DNA of 64,000 nucleotides. Source: Aurantiacibacter marinus (lineage in GTDB: Bacteria > Pseudomonadota > Alphaproteobacteria > Sphingomonadales > Sphingomonadaceae). The notes below the pieces were generated by a model, which searched no databases, was not told the origin of the DNA, and saw only the letters and a list, made by a program, of their open reading frames with translations. Of this stretch, positions 40,537 to 49,067 are shown piece after piece. The position numbers and the translations under genes were made by a program. The DNA is taken from the NCBI RefSeq assembly GCF_001021555.1, contig NZ_LDCP01000002.1, forward strand, positions 496,001-560,000, written 5' to 3'. Each line of letters opens with the position of its first letter. Position 1 is the stretch's first letter.

Positions 40537-41898
40537 ATGAGCGACCGCCCCCTCACCCGCGCCAGCGTTTTCGCGCAGGCCTGGCCCATTATGCTCGGCC
40601 AAGCCTCCGTACCGCTCGTGGGCTTGGTCGATACCGCCGTTATCGGACGGACCGGAGATGCCGTAGCGCTGGCGGGAGTGGCTCTGGGCGCGACGATCAT
40701 CAGCCTTGTATTCTGGAGCTTCGGCTTCCTGCGCATGGGGATGACCGGACTGACCTCTCAGGCCAGCGGTTTCGGAGATCCGCGCGAAGTCGATGCGTTG
40801 CTGCTGCGCGCGCTTGGGATCGGGCTGGCACTCGGCCTTGTGATTCTCGCTCTTGGCGCGCCCATCACGCAGCTCGCTTTTGCGGTCATGGCAGGGTCCG
40901 AAACGATTACCGGCGAAGCGGGCGGATACATGCAGGGCCGTTTCTTCGGCGCACCGGCCGCGTTGGCGGTTTATGCGATCAACGGATGGCTGCTGGGCCT
41001 GGGTCGTACACGGGAAGCGCTGGCGCTTCAGATCGCAATGAATGCCGCCAATATCGCGCTGGATGTGTGGTTTGTCTGGGGATTGGATATGGGCGCATAT
41101 GGCGTTGGCCTTGGCACGGCCTGCGCGGAATGGATTGCGCTGGTGCTGGGCCTGCTGATCGTGGGGCGCGTTGCGGGGGCCAATATCCTCGCCCTCGCCC
41201 GCCAAACACCGCGCAGCCTGCTGCTGGACAAAGATCGATTGCTGCAGCTCTTCGCAGTTAATCGCGACATTATGATCCGCACAATTGCGCTGCTTATTCT
41301 GTTTGCATGGTTCGCCAATGCCGGCGCACGGATCGGGGCGGCAGCACTTGCGGCCAACCATGTGCTGCTGCAATTCGTGAATGTTGCTGCGTTCATACTC
41401 GATGCCTTTGCCTTCACGGCGGAGGAGCGCGTGGGCAAGGCCTATGGTGCGCGCGATGCGCAGCAGTTCAAGCGCGCTGTCCGCCTGACCAGTGAATTCG
41501 CGTTGGCGAGCGGTATAGTGTTTGCGCTCGCCTTCTTCCTTGCAGGGGGGCCTGTAATTGACCTGCTCACCACCGATCCTCAGGTTCGGGAAATCGCGCG
41601 AACTTTCCTCCCCTTTGCCGCGCTCGTACCGCTGATCGGAATGCCGAGCTGGATGCTCGACGGGGTTTTTATCGGAACAACCCGTGGCCGTGCGCTGCGC
41701 AATGCCGGCGTGATTGCCACAATTCTCTACATCGTGCTTGATCTTGCGTTGCGACCAGCGGGCAATTGGGGCGTCTGGATCGCAATAACTGCAAGCTATG
41801 TGTTGCGTGCAGGGGGACTTGCGCTTTATCTGCCCGAATTGCTCCGCGATATCGGGGGCGGTCACCTTACTGTAAGATCAAACAAGAGCACCGATTAG
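40537..41898 (+). CDS. MATE-family efflux transporter (DinF-like)
   Basis: 453 residues, 12 membrane helices in two halves. The early segment AWPIMLGQASVPLVGLVDTAVIGRTGDAVALAGVALGA and the repeat-half start ANRDIMIRTIALLILFAWF fit MATE pumps of the DinF subgroup. They export drugs, toxic cations or metabolites in exchange for H+ or Na+. Substrate unknown. Three bases separate its stop from the next gene. Confidence 0.9.
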   Translation: MSDRPLTRASVFAQAWPIMLGQASVPLVGLVDTAVIGRTGDAVALAGVALGATIISLVFWSFGFLRMGMTGLTSQASGFGDPREVDALLLRALGIGLALGLVILALGAPITQLAFAVMAGSETITGEAGGYMQGRFFGAPAALAVYAINGWLLGLGRTREALALQIAMNAANIALDVWFVWGLDMGAYGVGLGTACAEWIALVLGLLIVGRVAGANILALARQTPRSLLLDKDRLLQLFAVNRDIMIRTIALLILFAWFANAGARIGAAALAANHVLLQFVNVAAFILDAFAFTAEERVGKAYGARDAQQFKRAVRLTSEFALASGIVFALAFFLAGGPVIDLLTTDPQVREIARTFLPFAALVPLIGMPSWMLDGVFIGTTRGRALRNAGVIATILYIVLDLALRPAGNWGVWIAITASYVLRAGGLALYLPELLRDIGGGHLTVRSNKSTD

Positions 41899-41901
41899 TC
41901 C

Positions 41902-42459
41902 ATGATGCCCAAACCATTCCGCAAAGCTGTTGCTCGTCTTATTGCTGCAATAATGCTGGCCTTTGCCGCCCTTGGCGTTGCCACGCCCGCACTGGCAGAG
42001 GTGACTGTGCATTTTCATTCCTTCAACGGATCAGTCCTCTGGGGCCGCTATCCGCACACATTCGTAGTATTCGAAGGCGAGCTTGAAGACGGATCACGGG
42101 TGAATGAAAACTTTGGCTTTTCCGCTCGCAGCAGTGCGCAGGCGATCACGTCCGGCCCGGCAGAGCACATGATTATCACCGAGGACGAAGATACGATCCC
42201 CGACACTAACCGCCACTTTTCCGTCACGGTATCCCCGGCACAGTACCGCAGACTGCGCGCCGAAATTCTCGCGTGGCGCAATCATCCTGGCCGGTTCTAC
42301 GACCTTGACGAAAACAACTGCATCCATTTCGTATCACGCATGGCAGCAATGGTTGGGCTGCGGACAGATGTACCAAGCCAGTATCTGCGCCGACCAAAGG
42401 CATGGCTGAATTACATTACTCGCCGCAATCCGCAGCTTGGCGCGTCCGAGATAGACTGA
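41902..42459 (+). CDS. Exported protein with possible permuted papain-like (NlpC/P60-like) fold
   Basis: 185 residues. A signal peptide ends near LGVATPALAE. HTFVVFEGEL (His about residue 52) is followed near the C-terminus by DENNCIHFVSRM (Cys about 135-140). The order His first, Cys later is that of permuted papain-like enzymes such as YiiX. The fold would suit an amidase or peptidase in the periplasm, but the match rests on this motif pair. Spacing and strand put it in an operon with the MATE gene and possibly argG 59 bp later. Confidence 0.55.
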   Translation: MMPKPFRKAVARLIAAIMLAFAALGVATPALAEVTVHFHSFNGSVLWGRYPHTFVVFEGELEDGSRVNENFGFSARSSAQAITSGPAEHMIITEDEDTIPDTNRHFSVTVSPAQYRRLRAEILAWRNHPGRFYDLDENNCIHFVSRMAAMVGLRTDVPSQYLRRPKAWLNYITRRNPQLGASEID

Positions 42460-42518
42460 TTGCAGCAACACCCGCGCGCTGCTAACCGCCGCGCGATCAC
42501 GCACACGGGAATTCTTAC

Positions 42519-43733
42519 ATGTCGGATATCAAAAAGGTCGTCCTCGCCTACTCAGGCGGGTTAGATACCAGCGTCATCGCAAAATGGCTGATGACAGAAC
42601 GCGGGCTGGAAGTTGTTACCTTCACCGCCGATCTGGGTCAGGGCGAAGAAATCGAACCTGCGCGTGACAAGGCCCGTTTGATGGGCATTCCGGACGAGCA
42701 TATTTTTATCGAAGATCTGCGCGAGGAATTTGTGCGCGACTTCGTTTTCCCGATGATGCGCGCCAACGCCCGATATGAAGGCGATTACCTTCTGGGCACC
42801 AGCATTGCCCGGCCATTGATCTCCAAGCGTCTGGTAGAAATCGCGCGGGAAACCGGCGCAGATGCTATCGCACATGGCGCAACCGGCAAGGGCAATGACC
42901 AGGTTCGTTTCGAACTCAGCGCCTATGCGCTTGCACCGGATATCACCGTTATCGCCCCTTGGCGCGAATGGGACCTTACCAGCCGGACAGCCCTGATCGA
43001 GTGGGCCGAGAAGCACCAGATCCAGGTGCCCAAGGACAAGCGCGGCGAAAGTCCGTTCTCAACCGATGCCAACCTCCTTCACACATCTTCTGAAGGCAAG
43101 GTGCTGGAAGACCCGTGGGAAGAAACGCCGGACTATGTGTACTCGCGCACCAATCATCCCGAAGACGCGCCCGACGCGCCGGAATATATCACGGTGGATT
43201 TCGATCGCGGTGACGGCGTGGCACTGAATGGCGAGGCGATGAGCCCCGCCACCTTGCTGACCGCTTTGAATGAGCTTGGCCGCAAGCATGGCATCGGACG
43301 GCTCGATCTGGTCGAGAACCGCTTTGTCGGAATGAAATCTCGCGGCATGTATGAAACGCCAGGCGGCGAGATTTACGCTGTCGCGCACCGCGGGATCGAG
43401 CAGATCACTCTAGATCGCGGCGCAGCACATCTGAAGGATGAGCTGATGCCGAAGTATGCAGAGCTGATCTACAACGGCTTTTGGTTCAGCCCGGAGCGCG
43501 AGATGCTTCAGGCCGCCATCGATCTCAGCCAGGAGAAGGTTTCCGGCACTGTGCGCCTGAAACTCTACAAAGGGCTGACGAGCGTAGTGGGCCGCAAATC
43601 CGATAACTCACTTTACTCTGAAGCGCATGTGACTTTTGAAGATGACGCCGGCGCCTACGATCAGGCCGATGCGGCGGGCTTCATCAAACTGAACGCACTG
43701 CGCCTTAGATTGCTTGCGAAACGGGACCGCTAG
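42519..43733 (+). CDS. argG: Argininosuccinate synthase
   Basis: 404 residues, normal length. It joins citrulline and aspartate with ATP in arginine synthesis. The P-loop-type [14 protein letters not shown] (residues about 7-20), [32 protein letters not shown] and the C-terminal region ([17 protein letters not shown]) are all as expected. It is the last plus-strand gene before the long non-coding gap. Confidence 0.98.
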   Translation: MSDIKKVVLAYSGGLDTSVIAKWLMTERGLEVVTFTADLGQGEEIEPARDKARLMGIPDEHIFIEDLREEFVRDFVFPMMRANARYEGDYLLGTSIARPLISKRLVEIARETGADAIAHGATGKGNDQVRFELSAYALAPDITVIAPWREWDLTSRTALIEWAEKHQIQVPKDKRGESPFSTDANLLHTSSEGKVLEDPWEETPDYVYSRTNHPEDAPDAPEYITVDFDRGDGVALNGEAMSPATLLTALNELGRKHGIGRLDLVENRFVGMKSRGMYETPGGEIYAVAHRGIEQITLDRGAAHLKDELMPKYAELIYNGFWFSPEREMLQAAIDLSQEKVSGTVRLKLYKGLTSVVGRKSDNSLYSEAHVTFEDDAGAYDQADAAGFIKLNALRLRLLAKRDR

Positions 43734-43805
43734 AGGGATCTGGAGCAGGATTGGCAGTCATTATCCCGAAAGATCGCAGATAGTTTCAGCCGAAACGCCG
43801 AGCCG

Positions 43806-43856
43806 TTGACTTATCCACTCTTGTCCACTGGCATTCTTTCGAAAAGTGGATAAGTC
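43806..43856. promoter_or_regulatory. Cluster of DnaA-box-like sites in a 12-bp inverted repeat
   Basis: GACTTATCCACT at 43808-43819 is repeated inverted as AGTGGATAAGTC at 43845-43856. A further TTGTCCACT lies at 43821-43829. TTATCCACT and TTGTCCACT differ by one or two bases from the DnaA box TTATCCACA. The site lies 75 bp after argG, at the start of the long non-coding gap. It could be a DnaA or other repressor operator, or part of an origin-like element. No dnaA, hemE or par gene is near. Confidence 0.4.
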
Positions 43857-43859
43857 GAT

Positions 43860-44350
43860 GCTCGCGCCCTTGCCCGACTCGGTCGGCACGCGCATTCTCA
43901 AAACATCGAAGACGGAAAGTCCCCGCCACGAAGGACCGCTAGTCGGTTTGGATACAGGAGAGACAGGAAGAATTCGACGCGATGTTGCAAAGTCGCGGTG
44001 GAGGAAAGAACAGGAAAAGCGACCTTCGGGTAACTGGGATTGTTCAGACTGTTGAAACCGTGAAGTTTCTGCATCGGTAAAGGCCGGAGGAGAAATCCGG
44101 TATCGAGGAACTGAAAGCACTGAGGTGCGGAAGGGGCCGTTCGAGATACCAGAGGACAAGATCGGTCTCGGACAGGTGGAAAGAATGGCTGAGATCGCTT
44201 GCGATATCGCCAATCGGAAAATCTGCTCCGGCATCGGCGCGAGCGCCCGGCGACATATTCCGCAAGTGAAGCGATCCTTCGGGAACGTGGAACGGAAGAA
44301 GAAACGCCAGGCGCCAAGTATCCCTTAGGGGGTCCACACGCCGGTGAGAG
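43860..44350 (+). ncRNA. Candidate structured non-coding RNA
   Basis: The 868-bp gap between argG and rlpA has no convincing gene. From about 43900 on, the plus strand is strongly purine-rich and full of short hairpins: CGCGA/TCGCG at 43978-43997, a UUCG-loop hairpin at 44021-44031, CCGGA/TCCGG at 44084-44100, ATCG/CGAT at 44194-44205 and a second UUCG-loop hairpin near 44273-44283. The two UUCG hairpins have nearly the same flanks (44015-44034 and 44267-44286). It ends in a strong terminator. I do not recognise RNase P, tmRNA, SRP or 6S RNA signatures. Exact ends are not determined; this is inference from composition and pairing. Confidence 0.45.
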
Positions 44351-44386
44351 TGGGGTCGGCAGCAATGCCGGCCCCATTTCTCGTTC
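44351..44386 (+). terminator. Rho-independent terminator
   Basis: TGGGGTCGGC at 44351-44360 pairs with GCCGGCCCCA at 44367-44376 (10 bp with one G-T pair, 6-nt loop). A T-rich stretch follows. It closes the candidate structured RNA on the plus strand; argG lies over 600 bp upstream, so it is unlikely to be argG's own. Confidence 0.7.
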
Positions 44387-44601
44387 TGGCCCCCCACTTT
44401 TTCATTGCGCAAAGACCTTTCGAATCGCTCCATGTGCTGCGATTTTTTCGGTTTTTTCTGGTTTTGGGGTCATTGCGCGCCCTGCAAAACCAAACGTGTC
44501 ACCCCGTTTACGTACCCATTTTACGGCGAGTCGAGCGTCGCCTACGACAAGCTGCGGGAACGCAATAGGTGTGTTCACTATCTACGCGTATGGGCGCCCT
44601 C

Positions 44602-45183
44602 ATGAGGAAAAAGACCTTTTTCGGCAACACGCCACGCGCAATCGCAATTGTGGCCGCCTTCGCACTTTTCGGGACAACCGGCGCTGGTTTCGCCCAGCAG
44701 CAAGTCGAAATGACTTCGACTGCTGCCGCCCGCAACCCGGTGGCACCAGCCTTCACGCCCAGCGACGAAGCAACGTTCGAGGCGGCTTTCGCCCGCTTCG
44801 ACACACCGGTTGAACCGCAACTGCCGGATCATGCTGTCGACATTACCACGATCGAGCCCGCTACGCCTCCGCCAGCGCCAGCCGCAACTTCGCTCGGCAC
44901 AGGCGTTGCCAGCTATTACGGTCGTCGCTTCCATGGCCGTCGCACTGCCAATGGCGAGCGTTTCAACATGAATGAGATGACCGCCGCACATCGCACGCTT
45001 CCTTTCGGCAGCCGCGTGCGGGTGACCAACACCAGCAATGGCCAGTCGGTCATCGTTCGCATCAATGATCGCGGACCGTTTATTCGTGGCCGTGAAATCG
45101 ATGTGTCACGCGCCGCTGCAGAAGAAATCGGCATGATCCGCCGCGGCCACAGCAATGTAGAGCTAGAACTTCTCGATAGCTGA
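44602..45183 (+). CDS. rlpA: RlpA-family septal ring lytic transglycosylase
   Basis: 193 residues from the ATG at 44602 (an ATG at 44590 is possible). A signal peptide ([19 protein letters not shown]) is followed by a Pro/Ala-rich linker and the RlpA double-psi barrel: [22 protein letters not shown] ... [18 protein letters not shown] ... [18 protein letters not shown]. The His and Asp typical of the active site are in AAHRTL and NDRGPF. RlpA cleaves denuded glycan strands at the septum. No C-terminal SPOR domain is present, so septal targeting may differ. Confidence 0.9.
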   Translation: MRKKTFFGNTPRAIAIVAAFALFGTTGAGFAQQQVEMTSTAAARNPVAPAFTPSDEATFEAAFARFDTPVEPQLPDHAVDITTIEPATPPPAPAATSLGTGVASYYGRRFHGRRTANGERFNMNEMTAAHRTLPFGSRVRVTNTSNGQSVIVRINDRGPFIRGREIDVSRAAAEEIGMIRRGHSNVELELLDS

Positions 45184-45195
45184 GCGCTGCAGGCT

Positions 45196-45513
45196 TCAGC
45201 CCCCGGCAACAACCCCGTAGGTTGCCGCGCAATCGCGGGTAATGGCCTGCATTTCGTCAAACCGATCGCCATAGGCATCAAGCACGAAAATCCCGCGCCG
45301 GTCGAACTCTGCCGTCATGCAGCCGCAAATCGATTCCGCTACGGCAGTGCTGGGCGCGATCTGATCGACCTGGCGCACGCATTGCCCGCGCATCCGCTCT
45401 TCGTTCAACCCGCCTGATGTCGGGCCTGATCCCCCGCCCGGTTCGCCGAACAGTGACGACGTGAGCCAGAAACCGCCGATGGCGAATGCGATGAAAGTTA
45501 TGAACTTGCCCAT
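45196..45513 (-). CDS. Small membrane-anchored hypothetical protein
   Basis: 105 residues from the ATG at 45513, with GGGAGAG upstream; the longer frame to 45600 has no such support. The N-terminus is one hydrophobic segment (FITFIAFAIGGFWLTSSLF), then a Gly-rich stretch and four Cys residues (GQCVRQ, ICGCMT, RDCAA) which could form disulfides. It resembles small exported Cys-rich proteins; function unknown. It converges with rlpA 12 bp away. Confidence 0.6.
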   Translation of the reverse strand: MGKFITFIAFAIGGFWLTSSLFGEPGGGSGPTSGGLNEERMRGQCVRQVDQIAPSTAVAESICGCMTAEFDRRGIFVLDAYGDRFDEMQAITRDCAATYGVVAGG

Positions 45514-45666
45514 ATCCCGCTCTCCCGGTGTATTGCGGTGATTGTCGTAGGAAAGGGTTACTTTTCGTTTAGCGGCACCAGACTGCTCGGCCCGGCCCAT
45601 TTAACGACGCCAATCCAGGCCGCGCCGGTTCTTCCCGCGTAGCAGCCCGAATAGCCTCCCCGCCCC

Positions 45667-46119
45667 CTATGGCCCCAACTGGCCGCGTATTGCGCCCTCC
45701 GGCTTTCCGATGGTTGTGACGATGATGTAATAATCTTCCCGGTCGGCCAGCAGCCGGTCCATGACGCTGCGTTCCACATTGACGCAGGTTTCGTCCCCGT
45801 CCGCATCCGGCAGGCGGAGGCGCACCAGCAGAATGCCGTTCTCCCCCCGCTCGCCTTCGCGGATTTCCAGGCCGTTGGGATCGCGCAATCCCTCCAGATC
45901 GAGATAATAGCAGATCCGTTCACCCGCCAGATCGAACTCTGAATCGAAATCGCCCAGCGCATCGTCCACGCCTTCACGGTTGGTGACGCTTTCCCCGAAC
46001 ATTGCCACGCCGACAAACTGGCTGTCCTGCGCGTGTGCGCCTGTCACCACACCCGGCACACAAAGCCCCGCCAGCAGCACCGCCGCCACAGCCGCAGCGC
46101 GATAGATTGTCCGTTTCAT
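45667..46119 (-). CDS. Exported CHRD-like protein
   Basis: 150 residues from the ATG at 46119. A signal peptide (AAAVAAVLLAGLCVPGVVTGAHA) is followed by a beta-rich domain ending GKPEGAIRGQLGP, the CHRD signature end, with Cys in RICYYLDLEGL and ETCVNVERS. CHRD domains occur in secreted proteins of unknown function. The domain is shorter than usual. Upstream is a 550-bp gene-poor region. Confidence 0.65.
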   Translation of the reverse strand: MKRTIYRAAAVAAVLLAGLCVPGVVTGAHAQDSQFVGVAMFGESVTNREGVDDALGDFDSEFDLAGERICYYLDLEGLRDPNGLEIREGERGENGILLVRLRLPDADGDETCVNVERSVMDRLLADREDYYIIVTTIGKPEGAIRGQLGP

Positions 46120-46668
46120 AGCAGCTCTCCCACCCAAGGGCCCGCCGCCAGCCGGTTGCCCGGCCACCACGGGCCGAATACCTTATAATATAGGCATTTG
46201 GAGGCGTGATGGGAAGTGTCCGGCAGGGTGACAAAGGTTACACACTGTCACCCTGCCCGAAGGCCTGAGAAACGGCAGTTTGCTGCGGGTTTGCGGGTGT
46301 TTCGCGGTGGGTGACACTTTGCGCGGACGTTTTTGCGATATGACAGCTGCGCGCGCGCTCGATACGCCGTCTGCGACGATATGCCGAGCGCCCCATACGA
46401 GGGATCTATACGAGGGGCCGCACATTGCCATGCTGCGAAAGCGCCCCACAAAACGCGGCCTGCCTGGCGGGGATGAGCAGCGGCGGACGGCCTACCGCCG
46501 GGTCAGCCCCGCCCTCGCTTTTGTGAAGGACGGGGAGCCGGTGGTGGTGATGCGGGGTTTGGAGAGACATGGGCGGACTCGCTGCTGGCTGAAGAGAAGC
46601 GCGTAGCAAGGCATGGATTGGGGGGTGTAGGAAAATATCGGTGCAGAAAATGCTCAATTCAAATTAAG
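46120..46668. other. Gene-poor intergenic region
   Basis: No credible gene is visible in this 549-bp stretch. An open frame at 46280-46606 has no ribosome site and no recognisable domain. The left part holds a near-perfect hairpin (46222-46257) and TTATAATATAGG at 46190-46201, which resembles a -10 element. The right part becomes A+T-rich toward the DUF2235 gene. Confidence 0.6.
46222..46257. repeat. Perfect 12-bp inverted repeat
   Basis: GGCAGGGTGACA at 46222-46233 and TGTCACCCTGCC at 46246-46257 with a 12-nt loop. There is no T-run on either side, so it is not a typical terminator. It may be an operator upstream of the CHRD gene or a mobile-element trace. GGTGACA recurs at 46308-46314. Confidence 0.6.
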
Positions 46669-48078
46669 CTATTCGTAGTGTGGTATTTTAATGACCCGCC
46701 CGACGTAGATTTTATCTTTGTCAAGAAGCAAGCCAATCTGTCTATTATAAGCAAATAAAATATCAGCTTTTCCAACATCATCATAGTACTTCTTGGCGAT
46801 TTTTTGCAATGAGTCTCCCATCACAATCTCATATTCTTCGACCATGTTAGGAGGAATTAGAAATCCATCTGGACCAATTAGGTGTAAGTCTTCTTTTTCG
46901 ATTAAACCCTTAATTTCAGGCTTTCTATTTTCTAAATCAGCATGGATCACTTTCAATGACTCAGGGCGATATTGGCCATCCGGTATGGTATGCGTGCGAT
47001 CATCGTTGAACCTATCGACCAAAGATTGATGCACGTCATCCGCCGTAAGATTGGGAAATGATCGCGTTTCTGTGCCGACACCCATTAGCCAATCGCCCCA
47101 TGTCCAATCTGTCTTGTCAGGGACATTGTGAAGACTAGCCAAGTGGTTCGGTTGAAGTCGGTAAAGAGGCGAGCCTTCGTCCTTGTCGAACTTCAGACCA
47201 GCCAATTCGGCACCTCGAAACACCCATTCTAAGGCTGCGTCAGATAATCCAACGACAGGCCCCCCACCCCCTACCGACCCATGGGTTCCAGGAAAAATCT
47301 TTTCATCGTAACGTTCTCCATATCCATCACGCAGCTCGTCAATGTTTGACCAGAGGGTTGGGGTGAACGTGCGGCGCTGCTCATCTGCAGCGACTGCGTG
47401 GCGCGCATATTCAATAAAGGTACTCAATCTTGTGTCATGGAAGCCATACTCCTTATTGACCAAATCTTCGACAGCATCGGGCACGGGTAGGCCGAGCGCA
47501 CCCACCGTATCCCAAACGCCTAAGAATTTGACACCGAGATCGATTTTTTTATCGTGATCTCCTTGAGGATAGTTCTGATGAAGCCATGATCGATCTCTAC
47601 TCAGACACACGCCGCTTTGTCGATCGTATCTGAATTGACGACAGTAATCTGTATCTGGGCTAGCATCGGGGTCACGACTGACATAAAGTTCGATCGCCTC
47701 GCGGAGGTTGATAAGGTGCCGTCGGTCAACAATGCCAACATTGCGAATCAGGCCACAGAAGGATCGTGCCGTAAACGCCCCTCTAGAAAAGCCAAACACG
47801 TAGATTTCATCGCCCGGTTCGTAGTTCAAAATTAGGAAAGTGTAGGCTTCAATGATGTTTTGGCGTAAGCCCCATCCGAAAGCACCGGCAAAGCGATTAG
47901 AGATATCACTCAGATCGCCTTCGAAGTCGAATGTTCCCACTCCCTCGTCATAGTGAACTATTTGTGAAATTTGGCCATCACTCAGGCTCACAGCCTGAGC
48001 TATCTTGGCAACATTTGTCGCGTCACCGCTGTCAATTTCATTCCACGTACCATCAAAACAAAAAACTAGTCGCTTCAT
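46669..48078 (-). CDS. DUF2235 hydrolase-like protein with C-terminal LysM domain
   Basis: 469 residues from the ATG at 48078, with AGGGG upstream; a longer frame to 48183 lacks support. The DUF2235 (T6SS Tle1-like phospholipase) domain has FCFDGTWNEIDSGDATNV at the start and the nucleophile motif GFSRGAF with Ser98. The last ~55 residues (YEIVMGDSLQKIAKKYYDDVG ... YVGRVIKIPHYE) are a LysM module that should bind peptidoglycan. No signal peptide and no VgrG, PAAR or Hcp gene is nearby. The gene is A+T-richer than its neighbours, suggesting transfer. The target lipid or ester is unknown. Confidence 0.85.
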   Translation of the reverse strand: MKRLVFCFDGTWNEIDSGDATNVAKIAQAVSLSDGQISQIVHYDEGVGTFDFEGDLSDISNRFAGAFGWGLRQNIIEAYTFLILNYEPGDEIYVFGFSRGAFTARSFCGLIRNVGIVDRRHLINLREAIELYVSRDPDASPDTDYCRQFRYDRQSGVCLSRDRSWLHQNYPQGDHDKKIDLGVKFLGVWDTVGALGLPVPDAVEDLVNKEYGFHDTRLSTFIEYARHAVAADEQRRTFTPTLWSNIDELRDGYGERYDEKIFPGTHGSVGGGGPVVGLSDAALEWVFRGAELAGLKFDKDEGSPLYRLQPNHLASLHNVPDKTDWTWGDWLMGVGTETRSFPNLTADDVHQSLVDRFNDDRTHTIPDGQYRPESLKVIHADLENRKPEIKGLIEKEDLHLIGPDGFLIPPNMVEEYEIVMGDSLQKIAKKYYDDVGKADILFAYNRQIGLLLDKDKIYVGRVIKIPHYE

Positions 48079-48238
48079 ACCAAACCCCTGACGTTGACTT
48101 CCTCGAAAGTTCTGCTTATGTTCCTTACTGAATCGGGTCAAGAGCGCAAGTTTCTTTAAAACGCATGAGACCGACGTGCCCATCTAGCCGCGCGGCGACG
48201 GTTGCAACCTTTCTCGACATAGACCACATAGAGAACGG

Positions 48239-48727
48239 ATGAACTCCATGACCTTACCCTTGAAAAGTGTAGCGAACAGCTTCCTCCAAGCGGATTTCCG
48301 TGACGGATTTGCTTCCATTTCGCCCATGAAAATCCAAAAGCTCGTATATCTCGCCCATGGTTGGAATCTGGCTATCAACGATGAACCGCTCATTTCAGAA
48401 AAATTCGAGGCATGGCCATATGGACCAGTAGAAGAAGAACTCTATCACATCTTCAAGCAGTATGGGAACGGGCCGATCAGGGACTACGCAAAATCATGGG
48501 CAGGTAATGAGGAAAAGGCTTTCGTCGTCTCGGACGCGAACAGTGGCTTTTATGATATCTTCAACCGAGTGATGCAAAAATATGGACACTTTACAGCTTT
48601 GCAGCTTTCCGCTTTGACCCATCAGCCTGGGACGCCGTGGTCCGAGACGCGGGCCAATGGGTGGCCAGAAATTCCGGATGATATGATCCGCGATCATTTC
48701 CGCGAATTGGCAGCGCATGGCGGCTAA
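48239..48727 (+). CDS. Panacea-domain (DUF4065/SocA-like) antitoxin candidate
   Basis: 162 residues. MKIQKLVYLAHGWNLAINDEPLISEKFEAWPYGPVEEELY is the hallmark of the Panacea (DUF4065) domain, near residues 29-69. ALTHQPGTPWSETRANG near the C-terminus is also conserved in the family. These proteins are promiscuous antitoxins in Panacea (PanAT) toxin-antitoxin pairs, or proteolytic adaptors such as SocA. The stop of this gene overlaps the start of the next gene by 11 bp, the usual coupling. Divergent from the DUF2235 gene, with 160 bp between them. Confidence 0.85.
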   Translation: MNSMTLPLKSVANSFLQADFRDGFASISPMKIQKLVYLAHGWNLAINDEPLISEKFEAWPYGPVEEELYHIFKQYGNGPIRDYAKSWAGNEEKAFVVSDANSGFYDIFNRVMQKYGHFTALQLSALTHQPGTPWSETRANGWPEIPDDMIRDHFRELAAHGG

Positions 48728-49067
48728 ACCGCCTTCCAGTCCGCCTCATGCTACCTTGGAAAATCTCTCAGAGGCCAAGGTCAGTCCGCCCAAACCTGAT
48801 CGAAAGGCACACAACGAAGCCGCCCATTTCGCGCATGAAGAAAACATGCACAAGTCTAAGCTTGGATGGGTGGGCGCCGTGTGGGGATCAAAATCTGAGA
48901 AGCCCGGAAACATCGCCGCGATTGTGGCGATCGTCCTCTTGGGATTCGTCGGTGTGCTCATTTTTAGATATAGCGAATGGGAACTCTTTTCTGAAACTCT
49001 TACGGCAATGATGAGTACAATTAGTCTCATTCTCGGTTATCTGTTTGGAAGTAGCTCTCGGGACTAA
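48717..49067 (+). CDS. Small two-helix membrane protein, candidate toxin of the Panacea pair
   Basis: 116 residues. The first ~60 residues are hydrophilic (Pro- and Lys/His-rich, HNEAAHFAHEENMHKSKLG); then two membrane helices at about 65-84 and 92-110, and a short tail. No enzyme motif is present. Known Panacea toxins include small membrane proteins that disturb the membrane, so a toxin role is plausible. No other gene lies between it and uvrA, whose 3' end is 30 bp away. I do not recognise the family by name. Confidence 0.65.
   Translation: MAAKPPSSPPHATLENLSEAKVSPPKPDRKAHNEAAHFAHEENMHKSKLGWVGAVWGSKSEKPGNIAAIVAIVLLGFVGVLIFRYSEWELFSETLTAMMSTISLILGYLFGSSSRD

Noticed and set aside
40255-41865. 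Open frame of 536 codons opposite the MATE gene
   Set aside because: Antisense to a clear MATE pump. The composition (Arg, Gln, His and Cys) is not that of a real protein.
43806-43856. Chromosome origin oriC
   Set aside because: Only three near-matches to DnaA boxes, and no A+T-rich unwinding zone or origin-type neighbours (dnaA, hemE, parAB). Kept only as a regulatory-site candidate.
43978-44040. RNase P RNA, because of GGAGGAAAG at 44000-44008
   Set aside because: The conserved continuation and the other conserved RNase P regions (such as ACAGAAA and the 3' motif) are missing.
43761-44328. Short overlapping frames on both strands between argG and rlpA
   Set aside because: None has a good ribosome site or a recognisable domain. 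Hairpins and a terminator favour a non-coding explanation.
46280-46606. Open frame of 108 codons in the gene-poor region
   Set aside because: No ribosome site, no domain, and it has Arg-rich composition typical of random GC-rich frames.
46669-49067. Prophage remnant
   Set aside because: No capsid, tail, terminase or integrase gene is present. A small accessory island explains the composition better.
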